A stretch of 29,511 bases of DNA, taken from positions 1,993,144 through 2,022,654 of the forward strand of contig BFEA01000197.1 of assembly GCA_003427395.1 (NCBI GenBank), in the 5' to 3' direction. Of this stretch, positions 18,770 to 28,081 are shown piece by piece. The position numbers and the translations under genes are program-made. This DNA comes from Chara braunii (taxonomy: Eukaryota; Streptophyta; Charophyceae; Charales; Characeae). Within the stretch, counting starts at the first letter, position 1. The number at the start of each line of letters is the position of its first letter. The notes under the pieces are model-generated. The model was not told the DNA's origin and made no database searches. It saw only the letters and a program-made list of their open reading frames with translations.

Positions 18770-20230
18770 TGGAGGATGGTTATCGCAGTGTCCAGGGGAA
18801 CATTCTGGGTGGGGATAGAAGGGCAAGGTTGCAGGGGCAATGTTAGGGGCGGTATTGGTTGGAAGGCAAACAAGGGGGTGCATGCGTACACATGCACGGA
18901 TGCGTGCACAAATGATTGTACTGGGGTGGTCCATCCACAGACACGTGCGGACGTAATCGGGGGCAAAGCTGGGGTTGATACTGGTGTGGTGAGGGCAAGG
19001 TTGCAGGGGCAATGTCAGGGACGACACCGGTTGGGCAAACAAGGGTGTGCATGCGTACGCATGCACGGATGCGTGCGCAAATGATTGTCTTCTGGGGTGG
19101 TACATCAGTGGACACGTGCATACGAAATCGGGGGCAAAGCTGGGGCTGATATTGGTGATGGCGTTGACGGCGGCAAGTTTGCGAGGTCAATTTCATGGAC
19201 AATCCGGATGGGGGCAAATGAGAGAGTGCATGCATGCGCTTGCGTGGATGCGTATACAAATGATTCTATTCTGGACTCGTAAAAGCGGGGAAAGATGCAC
19301 ACGAAATCTGGGACAAAGCTGGGACCGATACTTGTCATGGTGTTGCCGGGGTGACAACAGAAGGGCAAGGTCGCCCATGGAAGGCTGGCCAGGGTTGCTG
19401 GGGGAGGGATGATTCCGGTAAGCGGTGTCGGGGTTGAATTCCGAGGTTGGGGAAACAACATTGCGCATGCGTTTATGCATAAACGCATGTGCGAGCGGTT
19501 GTCTTCTGGATGACACATGCTGGGACAAATTCACTCAGAATCTGGGGCAGAGCTGGGGCCGATACTTGTCACTGTGTTCCCCGGGTAACGACAGAAGGGT
19601 AAGGGTTCCGGGGCAATGACAGGGCCGGTTCCGGTAATCATGTCGGGGTTGAATTCCAGGGACGGGCAAATAAGGGTACGCTAGTACACAAGCATCAATG
19701 CATGCGTGGGCAATTGTCTTACGGGGTAGTACATGGAGAGGGGCGAATGCACTTGAAGTCTGGGGCAAAGCAGAGCCATGGCGTTGCCGGTGTAAACAAC
19801 AGAAGCGCAAAGTCGTCCATATAAGGGCCATGTTGCTGGGGCAATGACAGGGTTAATTCTGGTAATCATGTTGAGGACCTGAGGTTGAATTCCAAGGTTG
19901 CGGAAACAAGGGTGGGCATGCATAAATGAAATGCATGTGCGAGCGATTGTCTTCCAGGGTGGTACGTGCGGGGACGAATGCACTCAAAATCTGAGGCAAA
20001 GGTGGGCCTGATACTGGTCACGGTGTCCGGGATATCTCCAAGGTCGTGCATTTTGCGAGGGCAAGGTTGCCAGGCCAGTGCTGGGGCTCATACAAGTCGT
20101 TGGGGTGTTGAATTGCACGGGCAGGGAAACTAGGGTACCATGCATGTGTGAACGCATCGACAAGCAGTTGTCTTCTGGGGTGGTGCACGTGCGGATGCAT
20201 GCACATGTCTGCCAATGCGGCTTTCTGTGG
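18770..20230. repeat. Satellite-like array of about seven 170-235-bp units
   Basis: A degenerate unit recurs with an ATTGTCTTCTGGGGTGGTAC-like phrase at about 18914, 19083, 19260, 19497, 19713, 19946 and 20167. Each unit also carries GGGGCAAAGCTGGGG-like and GGGCAAGGTTGC-like segments and a TGCATGCG-rich block. The period grows from about 170 to about 235 bp along the array. The many overlapping open frames on both strands arise from the repeat and I do not annotate them. Confidence 0.88.
19047..19066. repeat. 20-bp perfect palindrome of alternating purine-pyrimidine
   Basis: GTGCATGCGTACGCATGCAC is its own reverse complement and alternates purine and pyrimidine throughout, so it could form a cruciform or Z-DNA. 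A near-copy is at about 18879, and a related 24-bp palindrome at 19466-19489. Confidence 0.9.
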
Positions 20231-20330
20231 TGCAAACCTTGTCCATGCGCTTGGGACTGGTCTGGGCGTCCATTCGCCACCTTGCCAAGCAAAACTCTAA
20301 GACGGGGTAAAAAGGGCGGAGGTAGTCTGT

Positions 20331-20900
20331 CATCTGTGGAATGTGCTTATATAATAAGCACATGCATGCGCAGTCGATGTGTCCATGTGCTTCTGTGGAA
20401 TATGCTTATGTACATGTGTACGCAGATGATGTGCTTAATATGCTTGAAAGGTGAAAGTCGAAACTGATCTGGGCGTTGGTCAATCAGCTTGCCAAGGGAA
20501 AGTTGAGGCCGGGACAAAAAGGGCAAAGGTGGTCGGTCGGTCATCTGTGGAATATGCTTTTTTATGCGCATGCATGCATGCGCCGCTGTTGTCATCGTGA
20601 ATGCATGCTGCGGAAGACAGAATTTCACTCTTGCTTCTCACTTGTAGGAACGGGGAGGACGGTTGGAAGATGAGCAGGATGTCGGCTGTCAAATTGTCGT
20701 TGTATTCGAACTGCAGGGAGGTTCCCTGGGGCAAAAAGGGCAAATCTGTGGAGTATGCTTATTATGCGCATGCATGCGCAGTCGGTGTTATTGTGAATGC
20801 ATGCTGGGGAAGCCGTGAAGGGGGACAGAATTTCAATCTTGCTTCTCACTTGTAGGGACAGGGAGGATGCATGAGAGATGAGCCGGTTGTAACCCCTATG
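20331..20900. repeat. Second array, about 205-bp units
   Basis: (C)ATCTGTGGA recurs at 20331, 20542 and 20744, followed each time by a TATGCTT and GCGCATGCATGC block. CTTGCTTCTCACTTGTAGG recurs at 20630 and 20838. The units share the TGCATGCGC style of the previous array but differ elsewhere. Confidence 0.8.
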
Positions 20901-21889
20901 AAATTGTCGCGGCGGTCAACGTGCAGGGAGGTTGTCTGAAAGATAGGACGAGTGTCAGGTTGTCGTCCTCTCATTTTGGACCTGCGGAATTTGCGGCATG
21001 TGCTCCATTTGCCGTACCAAAGAAGACGGAGGGCATACTCACACTGGGACTTTTTCAACTGCGCTCTGGACATGATCACAGCCAGATGCTTCCCGGTGTA
21101 CACGCAATTGCAGTCGGATACGTTTATAAAGTCCTGGTGTGAGTATGGCCTGAGTCGGAACCTGGATCTGCTGGCACTCCTTAGGGTAGTGCATGGAACT
21201 CGGGTCTGCTGGTGTTCCTTAGTGTAGCGTGTCTGCAATGCATCTGGATGTGATTACAGTTGGATGCGTCCAGGTAGTTCTTGAAGCTGTAACAATGGCT
21301 TTGTCGTCATGAAATGGAGGTGGTTGCAAAAGCGATGAAGACCTGCTTTTTTCAATAACAGACTTTGTTCACTGAGAATGTACCCGGTCCGTTTGTGAGT
21401 ACTTGATCGCATTCACATATAGAATGTTCCCAGTCCGCTTGTGAGTATGGTTGCATAAGAAGAAGAACACCTTTATTTCTTTTTTTATGACACTGTTTGA
21501 CTGGGTTAAGTCCCTGCATTTGCAATCTCTTGAATGTCTCTCAACGGGCCGTCTCGCAGAATGTCAGGCCTTCCTGAGGAAGAGGACATCAGAGCTCGAA
21601 TACGACAAAGGCTCGTGTGTGTGGAATTTTTCGGGCAGAGAGTGGTGGTGGCATCACCAGTGAATCCAGGCGGCGGCATCCAACGTCATTTTCCTCAGCT
21701 GAGGTTGCTTCCTTCAGGAAGACCATGGGGAGATAGGATGAGCGCGGACCTACCAGCATCCTGACAAATGTGCACATTATAGATTCTCAGACTTTCCGCA
21801 AGTCTCCCAGCTGGTGTCTTTATGATGTTTAAATCATTATGGCTGGATGATTGCCTTGTACCAAAGAGCGGTCGTTGGTTCGACGGATA
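20901..21889. other. Unassigned stretch
   Basis: GTGAGTA-containing phrases recur (GAATGT(A/T)CCC(G/A)GTCCG at 21379 and 21424). Two frames look somewhat protein-like: minus 20846-21238 and plus 21534-21764, the latter with segment LPEEEDIRARIRQRL. I recognise neither and find no convincing splice pair, so no gene is called. Confidence 0.35.
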
Positions 21890-22860
21890 CATCGAGAGCT
21901 CAGGGTACCGTTGAGAGCGACATTGGTGTATCTGGTGGAATAATCGACGGGTACATCGGGAGCTCGGGGTAACAATCGAGAGATACATTGGGATCTCGGT
22001 GTACAATCGACAGATACATTGGGAGATCAGGGTACAATTGAGAGGTGCATTGGGATCTCGGGGTGTAATTGACAGATACATTGGGATCGTGGGGTACAAT
22101 CGAGAGAGACGGTGGGATCGCAGGCTACGATTGACAGATGGATTGGGCACTTGTGGTACAATCTTTACAGGTACATTGCGAGCTCGGGGGTACAATCGAG
22201 AAGTACATTGGGATCGCAGGGTACAATTGATAGATTGAATGGGGGAGCTTGTGGTGCAATCGACAGGTACATTGCATCGGGATTGCAGGGTACAATTGAC
22301 AAATGCAACGGGAACTTGTGGGGTACAATCGACAGGTGCATTGCAAGCTCGGGGTGCAATTGAGAGATTAGGGTGCAATCGAGAGAGAGTTCAGGGTACA
22401 ATCGAGAGATCAGGGTACAATCGAGAAAGACCTTGGGGGCTCAGTGAGTACAATCGACATGTACATGGGGAGCGCAGGGTACAATTGAGAGAGAGATACA
22501 TCGGCGGGGGCTCGGGTACAATTGACAGATAGGTTGGGAGCTCAGTGTACAATCCCACCGTTACGTGTGATTGTACACTGAGCTCCCAGCGTATCTGTCT
22601 GGATGTTTGAGCCAAATGCATTGGGAGCTCGGAGATACAGTGAGAGCTCAGGGTACAATCAAGGGACACATCAGGAGCGGAGGGTACAAGCAAGAGATCC
22701 ATTGGGAGCGGAGGGTACAGTCAAGAGCTCCATTGGGAGCTGAGGGTACAATAAAGAGAGATCCATTGGGAGCGGAGGGTACAATCGCAAGATCCTTTGG
22801 GACCAGAGGGTACAATCAAGAGATACATTGGGAGCTCGGCGGCATACAATCCCACTGCAA
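21890..22860. repeat. 31-bp minisatellite array
   Basis: About 25-30 degenerate copies of a 31-bp unit, GTACAATCGACAGATACATT followed by GGGAGCTCGGG, run head to tail. Some units are shortened to 19-22 bp or lengthened to 38 bp. The unit is open in all three minus-strand frames, which explains a 227-codon minus frame (21695-22378) that I do not treat as a gene. The array is split by an inverted repeat at 22535-22588. Both sub-arrays end in a TACAATCCCAC...TGTGTGATTG sequence (22549-22573 and 22845-22869). Confidence 0.92.
22535..22588. repeat. 20-bp perfect inverted repeat inside the minisatellite
   Basis: TGGGAGCTCAGTGTACAATC (22535-22554) and its exact reverse complement (22569-22588) flank a 14-base loop. 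The left arm is one minisatellite unit and the right arm an inverted unit, so orientation switches here for one copy. Confidence 0.95.
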
Positions 22861-22999
22861 TGTGTGATTGGTCTCAGGACTGTGAGCTCTGTAGTGTCTA
22901 TTTTTATTCCATGCCTTCATGGAAAAACATCCTAAATCTGCACTGATGGCACTAACTGCATTGTGATGACGACAAACTGTCATCAGCTGGCACCTTGGG

Positions 23000-23400
23000 G
23001 ACAACTAGAGCTGCGATGACAACTGCCACTGATTGCACTGTATCATCAACTGGCACCACGACAACTACCGTCTTCACCCGAATAGAACGCCTGGTCGTTC
23101 GTTATATCTGTATTTGGTGCAACTTTCAGTCCAGGTACGGCGATAATTACCGGACGTTCTATTTGTGTGAAGATGGTAGTGCTGCAATGACAACAGGCAC
23201 CAAAGTGATAACTTTCGACAAGAGTGGCAACTGCACGAAAGTGACAGCGGGGACCAAGATGGTGGGACCACATGATGCCAGGTGGGGACCACAGTGATGA
23301 CAGCTGGGGCCAAAGTGACAACTACAACTGGGACCATAGTAACAGCTGGCACTGCATTTACAACTGGCTGCCTGCTGTGATGACAAGTGGGGCATCGTGT
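23000..23400. repeat. Degenerate short tandem repeats, GACAACTG(G/C)CAC type
   Basis: Variants of ATGACAACTGCCACT, GGGGACCAAGATGG and CAGCTGGGGCCAAAGTGACA recur every 20-50 bases. Open frames are rich in Thr and Gly for that reason. The boundaries are vague. Confidence 0.6.
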
Positions 23401-23520
23401 TGGTGGTAGCTGCATAGCGACATGGGCATATCACGAGAACATTACACGAGGATTTTTTTTCTTCTTGGGCAGTTAAGGAATATGATTCTAGTTTGAGCTC
23501 TATGCACTCCACATGGTTCG

Positions 23521-24330
23521 GGTCGACATCGCAGTGTCAGCAGGAGTCTAACAAGTTAGCAAGTGGTAATAGATGTCCAGACCAACAACTGATGATGGCG
23601 ACACAGTCTGCCTCAAGTACTGACGATAATGAGGGGAGTGCATGTTTGGATTGGGGAATGTGAGCATAGTTTGAAATGCGTGCACATTCTACATCATTTG
23701 TAGACAAGCGGATGGCTGGGGTGCTAGGCGGCGGACTGAGGGGAGCCAAGATGAGAAAGAACAGCCAGCCCCCGGGCGTCGCCCGCGACACACATACCAG
23801 GGTCCGTTGAACTTCAACAACTGATATTCGCTTATATGCTCACGTTCCAGACGGTTTGGTCGACATCCCAAATTCAGCCGGACTTTAACATCTGATATCG
23901 GTTACGCAGTCTGCCCCAAGTACTGATTATCGTGATGCGACTGTGTGTATGTTTTTTGGGTTGGAGAATGTGAGCATCGTTTGAGATGCCGCGCATTCTA
24001 GACGGTTTAGTTGACGCCTGTTGTCCTTTCGTCAGCCGGACTCTAACAACTGATATTGGCTTACGCAGTTGGTGCCAAGAACCGATTATAATGACGTGAG
24101 TCACATGACTGTTGTGTGAGCCTCTTTTTTTGCCTAGAGAATGCGAGCATAGTTTGAAATGCATGCATGTGTGCATTCCAGACGGTTAGTGTCACGTAGC
24201 TCTGGACCTTAGTGCAGTCTCGCCTTGGTCGACATCCGAGAGCCAGCCGGACTTCATAACAAGCGATAAAATGGCTAACGCAGTCTGCCCCACGTACTGG
24301 TAATAATGAGGCGACGGACTGTGGTTTACA
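23521..24330. repeat. Degenerate tandem array, about 170-350-bp spacing
   Basis: GGTCGACATC recurs at 23521, 23858 and 24227, with a variant near 24010. GAGAATGTGAGCAT-like phrases recur at about 23655, 23964 and 24137. Each unit also has CAGCCGGACT, CTGATAT and GCAGTCTGCCCCA(A/C)GTACTG. About four or five diverged copies are present, with internal loss or insertion. Confidence 0.8.
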
Positions 24331-24416
24331 CAGTGCGCGGACCCTGCAGTGCTAGTTGTACGTTGATCGAGTTTGTGTGGGGACCACCACCAGTTTCGCC
24401 GTATTGCGAACCGTAA

Positions 24417-24418
<2 letters not shown>

Positions 24419-24449
<31 letters not shown>

Positions 24450-24483
24450 CGAGAGCATCGGGCACAGTATCCGGGTGTCTTTA
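24419..24483 (-). mobile_element. Candidate short retrocopy with 31-base A tail
   Basis: A run of 31 T (24419-24449) precedes 34 unique bases. CG(T/G)ATTGCGAAC lies on both sides (24400-24411 and 24484-24495). Read on the minus strand this is a short fragment with a long A tail, flanked by a likely target-site duplication. I do not recognise the source RNA. Seven extra bases between the left repeat and the T-run make the case imperfect. Confidence 0.4.
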
Positions 24484-24495
24484 CGGATTGCGAAC

Positions 24496-24984
24496 GAGAT
24501 TACTATGTAGAAAGAATTTTCAAAGACGGTCATCGTACGATAAATTAGTTATTACCAACCCCTTTGGGTTTTTTGTATAGGGCTCTGAACATTACCTATG
24601 CTAACATTGCTGAGTGAATAGCATGAATTTGTTCTCGCAGGATGGGAAGATACAGATTCAAACTGTTATGTGAATTACAGCCGATTGCCGATTTGCGATG
24701 ACAACTAGGTGACGACTCCACTTTGGTTATCATGTCGTGGCCAAAATGTTTGGTAGTCACATTTTGCTCAACGAGTCGGGCAAACAAAACTTTAGTTGCC
24801 CGATGGATGAACGGTACACATATTATTATATTAATTTATTACTGTTGAGAAAAAGGTTCGAGAGTTCGAGTCCTTTTAAACAGCTCAAGCGTTGGAGTTC
24901 TGTTTGCTCGACAGAATAACATAAGGGACTACCCCCTCTTAAAAGAAAAAGAAAAAAAAAACCTTCTTATTTATACTGTATTAC
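24496..24984. other. Unassigned AT-leaning stretch
   Basis: No gene is seen. A B-box-like GAGTTCGAGTCC is at about 24862, without a convincing A box or cloverleaf. An A-rich run (about 24942-24961) closes this stretch. Confidence 0.4.
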
Positions 24985-24992
24985 ATTCTTAG

Positions 24993-25270
24993 CTAGGCTA
25001 CCAGAGTGGCCCGGGGTCACTTGCCCGGCCGGACCCAAAACAATAAAAATAAAAGAATTATTTTTAAATTTTAATTTTTATTCTAAATTTGGTGAAGCAT
25101 TTCGATGTGACCCTGAGGCAAAAGTTGTTCAGTTTATTTTTCTGCATAACATAGTTTTTTTCGGTTTTGGTTTTTATTTTATTTTTTTTATTTTTTTTTT
25201 GCTGGGATCTTCCTAGGTCCTTGCAAGGGCTGGCCACCCGGGACCCGGGCGGCCCGGGCTGGTAGCCCAG
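24993..25270. mobile_element. hAT-like MITE, 278 bp, with 8-bp target-site duplication
   Basis: ATTCTTAG stands immediately outside both ends (24985-24992 and 25271-25278), a perfect 8-bp direct repeat. The element's ends are inverted repeats: CTAGGCTACCAG (24993-25004) and CTGGTAGCCCAG (25259-25270), 11 of 12 complementary. GC-rich CCCGGG/GGCCC blocks lie inside each end and the middle is AT-rich. Eight-base duplications are typical of the hAT superfamily. The terminal bases are not the classic hAT ones, so the family name is provisional. There is no transposase frame, so it would be non-autonomous. Confidence 0.65.
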
Positions 25271-25389
25271 ATTCTTAGTAATTTGTTACTGTTTATTATT
25301 AATTATTAATACTTCGTAACAATTTTACAACTGCTGTGTACTGTTTTATTTAACTGTTTTATTTTAAATTATTTATTTCATCATATACG

Positions 25390-25413
25390 GGTATATAGTA
25401 TATACTATATACC
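25390..25413. repeat. 24-bp perfect AT-rich palindrome
   Basis: GGTATATAGTAT followed by its exact reverse complement, with no loop. Confidence 0.95.
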
Positions 25414-25487
25414 AGGTTGCTCTGAATGACGAGTTGCTGCACAAAGTTGGAACAAAAACAATTATGAAATTAGATAGGTTGTTTTTC

Positions 25488-25740
25488 CGGGCGCATGGGC
25501 ACCCAACTTGTGCCCGGATACACGCTCGGGTGCCTGGCCGGGCACTACCCCCGGGCAGGGTTCCGGGCTGCGCCAGCACAAAAAAAAAAGAAAAAAAAGA
25601 AAAACCAAAAAACGGAAGGAAAAAAGTTCCAGAAAAAACGTACGTTGTGTAGAATTGCAATACAAACAACTTTTGGCTGAGGGTCACATCAGAATTCCTC
25701 ACCAAATCGGAGATAAAAAATAAAATAACAAAATCACACT
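25488..25740 (+). repeat. Relative of the 24993-25270 element, GC-rich head plus shared core
   Basis: A GC-rich head (25488-25578) built of GCCCGG, GGGCAC and CCCGGG palindromes is followed by an A-rich stretch and a core (25661-25720) with AACAACTTTTGGCTGAGGGT and TCACCAAAT. The same core occurs reversed at 25083-25136 and forward at 27022-27090. No matching terminal repeats or target-site duplication were found for this copy. Confidence 0.55.
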
Positions 25741-26275
25741 AAACGACTCCCCCTTTTTAGCCCCTTTAAAAACAATTTATGCCCCCCCTCCTCCCCTCTT
25801 GATAGCCAACTCTCAGAAAGTGCAGAAAGGCAAAAGAGCCCGGATTTGGGGTCCTCTGGGAAAGTGCAGAAAGGCAAAAAAAAAAATTAAAAAAAACTTT
25901 AAACAAGACAAAAAATATATACACACAGGTCCTCTGGGAAAGTGCAGAAAGCGCACATGATTTGACTGAGAGCTGCTCCCTCTAGGACTGATTTGTCGAT
26001 CGAACTCTGGACGTAATTGTCGGTAGATACATACAGGTCAGGCTATAATTCCGGTGAGATACATCGTGGAAGGTCGCAGTGTGAGAAATGATGGCTTCGT
26101 TGCACTGGATTTTGCGCATTTGTTTTCTGGAAACATATAGTTTTATATTTTTGGGGATTGGATCTACTTGGGGGCTGAGTTTAAGGATTTGTTTTCTGAT
26201 AGGAAAAAAAATGTACTTGTTTTTTGGATGGGATGTAGTTGGGGCCTAGATTTTAATGGCTTCATTGCACTGGCT
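25741..26275. other. Unassigned stretch with short repeats
   Basis: GGGAAAGTGCAGAAAG recurs at about 25858 and 25936, with a shorter match near 25818. ATGGCTTC(G/A)TTGCACTGG recurs at about 26091 and 26256. No gene is recognised. Confidence 0.45.
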
Positions 26276-26784
26276 TAGGGGCCTCGCTGCACTACTCTAG
26301 ATTCAAGCTTTTTCTCGAGTGCGGCATGGCTGCACTTACTCAAGAAATGGGCGCTCGAAAACCTGTTCTAGAGCTGTTAGAATGACTCTAGAAAACTAGT
26401 AGAGTCGTCATCACTCCACTTACTCGACAAGTTCGGTCTAGGTGTCTCATTTCTTGAGCTGTCAGAGCAGGTCGGTCCTTCTCACTCTAGATTTATCTGG
26501 AGCACCAGTCTGCAAAGGCGGTTTTTTTTTTTCAGGGAGGTCCGGAGGACCCTTGAAATGCCTCGGTTTTCCTTGAGTGGGCCTTGAGTCTGGACGGACA
26601 ACCCAGGCTGGCTCTGTCCTGTAGTGAAATGGCCGAACTCAGAAAGTGATGGAGCAACTCTAGCTTTTCTAGAGTCTAGAGCTAGTGCAGCGATGCGTAG
26701 ATTTTAGAACGTTTCGTGACGCTGACAGAGCTAGAACGAGTCAAGAAATTTCTCACGAGTCTAGAGTAGTGCAGCGAGCCCCTA
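26276..26784. mobile_element. Non-autonomous DNA transposon (MITE-like), 509 bp
   Basis: The left end TAGGGGCCTCGCTGCACTAC (26276-26295, continuing to about 26304) matches the reverse complement of the right end (about 26757-26784) over some 28 positions, with one inserted base and one change. A second copy of the right-end motif sits just inside, at about 26663-26705. The interior is crowded with TCTAGA and CTCTAG motifs. The TAGGGGC start resembles hAT termini. Flanking 8-mers (CACTGGCT and GAGCATGT) do not match, so either the duplication has decayed or the element is the product of a rearrangement. No transposase frame is present. Confidence 0.65.
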
Positions 26785-26854
26785 GAGCATGTACTCACAG
26801 TTCTTTTCTGACTGAGGTATGGACATAATTGCAGTCAGATACAGGTTAACTGGC

Positions 26855-27090
26855 GTTCGGGACTGGCCGAACGCCCGAATCGGAACGCCCGAACCGGAAC
26901 GCCCGAATGTACGGGACCCTTTCGGGATGCGTTCGGCCGTTCGGGCCGAACGAGGACCAAAAAAAAAAAAAAAAAAAAACGAAAATAAAAAGAATCTGAA
27001 ACGAAGATATGTTATGAAGAACAATAAAATAAACAACATTTGCCTGAGCATTACATCCAAATTTCTTACCAAATTTGAAACAAAAATAAA
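26855..27090 (+). repeat. Third relative: GC-rich head of CGAACGCCCG units plus shared core
   Basis: The head (about 26855-26952) consists of variants of CGGAACGCCCGAA and their inversions (TTCGGGC, GTTCGGCC). It is followed by an A-run and then the core at 27022-27090 (AACAACATTTGCCTGAGCAT, then TTACCAAATTTGAAAC). Core and A-rich spacer are those of 25661-25720, but the head is built from a different motif. Confidence 0.55.
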
Positions 27091-27374
27091 ATACAGAAAA
27101 TAAAACTAATAAGAAGAATAAGAAAAAAGTTCAAAAAAGGAAAAGAGAATTCAAATTAGTGAGTGAGTGAGCATGTTTTTGACACTTCCATCTTTGGCGA
27201 ATTTCCTTTTTTTTTTTTGGCATAGCCAAATGCCCTGAAAATTTATAGATGTGTACTTCACATAATGAAAACTCACATAAAAAGTTTCAAAAAATAGTAA
27301 AATTGTTTTGGCCGCGCAATAAAGTGAAAACAAAAAGTAGGAAGTGAATCAAAACAAAATAGTGAGTGGGCGAG

Positions 27375-27686
27375 TGTAGCGGACCTCGGGTTGGCCTGTG
27401 AGACCAGCCCCTTGGCCTGTTCTCACAGGGCTGTGTTGTATTCGGGGTAGGCCAGTCCAGGCCGGTACCTCTGTCGGTACCAGCCAGTCCAGTCCAGTCC
27501 CGTCAGTCCGCTGGGGTATACCCCAGCCATTGTCTGTTTTCACCCTCATTCTTCAATTGCACATTTCTGGAGTACGTGCGTTGGAGTCCTGTGTGGGAGC
27601 TGCGCTGTGCGTCATCTTGCTCCCCCTTTTTTCTCCATCTCCATCTCTACCACTAGCGGAGCACCATACCTGGTGGGTCCGCTACA
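27375..27686 (+). mobile_element. LTR of an LTR retrotransposon (5' LTR), 312 bp
   Basis: The sequence begins TGTAGCGGACC (27375-27385) and ends with the exact inverted repeat GGTCCGCTACA (27676-27686), so it has the canonical TG...CA ends of an LTR. A primer-binding site follows one base later. The plus-strand order (LTR, then primer site) makes this a 5' LTR with the element's interior running rightwards. Inside are a 16-bp palindrome CTGGGGTATACCCCAG near 27510 and tandem CCAGT units. No second LTR is in the window, so the element runs off the right edge or the LTR partner is lost. Confidence 0.85.
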
Positions 27687-27687
27687 T

Positions 27688-27699
27688 TGGTATCGGAGC
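27688..27699 (+). promoter_or_regulatory. Primer-binding site, initiator tRNA-Met type
   Basis: TGGTATCGGAGC lies one base after the LTR and matches the widely used plant site TGGTATCAGAGC with a single difference. Reverse transcription would start here from the tRNA 3' end. Confidence 0.85.
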
Positions 27700-27960
27700 G
27701 GGAACGGTCCCCGGTCCCTCCCACCACCCCGTACAGCTGGGCAGCAGCCCGCACAGGTGGAAAAGCGGCAAAACCTGACAGCGGGTTTTTTTGGTGTTTT
27801 TGGGGTATTTCGCAGTGAAAACGAAGGAGAAAAGTGGCGCATGCTGCAGGTGCCACCACGAGCGCGTCCAAGGCCAAGGCCGCCGCACGCGCGCCACGCG
27901 CCCACGCTGCCCCGCCCCGCTCCCGGATATATATTATCAAGATCCGGGATGCAACTGCTG

Positions 27961-28032
27961 ATGCCGGGGTTTGAACCCGGGTGGCTGTTGGGCCATGCGG
28001 GTGCGTAAGCACCCTGCTAACACACTCGCCAT
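27961..28032 (-). repeat. tRNA-like sequence, probable SINE or tRNA relic
   Basis: On the minus strand an A-box-like TGGCGAGTGTGTTAGC starts at about 28031. It is followed by a GGGTGC-TTAC-GCACCC hairpin in the place of an anticodon arm and a T arm with a perfect 5-bp stem and the B box GGTTCAAACCC (27967-27977). The style resembles Ser/Leu-type tRNAs. I see no matching 7-bp acceptor stem, so it is not called a functional tRNA gene. It sits inside the leader of the LTR element. Confidence 0.55.
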
Positions 28033-28081
28033 AGAGTGTACATGGTTTTGTAACACGGCACACTTGTGTTAAAGAGGTGTC

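Noticed and set aside
18653-20300. Several 80-150-codon frames in both directions in the satellite array
   Set aside because: They follow the repeat units and shift frame between them. No frame is preserved across units.
21534-21764. 76-codon plus-strand frame beginning MSLNGPSRRM
   Set aside because: Somewhat protein-like, but without splice signals, homologue or supporting context I cannot separate it from chance.
21695-22378. 227-codon open frame on the minus strand
   Set aside because: The frame is open because the 31-bp minisatellite unit has no stop in any of its minus-strand frames. The peptide simply cycles through the repeat.
18670-24330. A CRISPR array
   Set aside because: Units are long, degenerate and without constant repeats and unique spacers, and the DNA is eukaryotic.
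24780-24880. A tRNA gene around the GAGTTCGAGTCC B-box-like sequence
   Set aside because: No convincing A box, anticodon arm or acceptor stem lies at the right distance.
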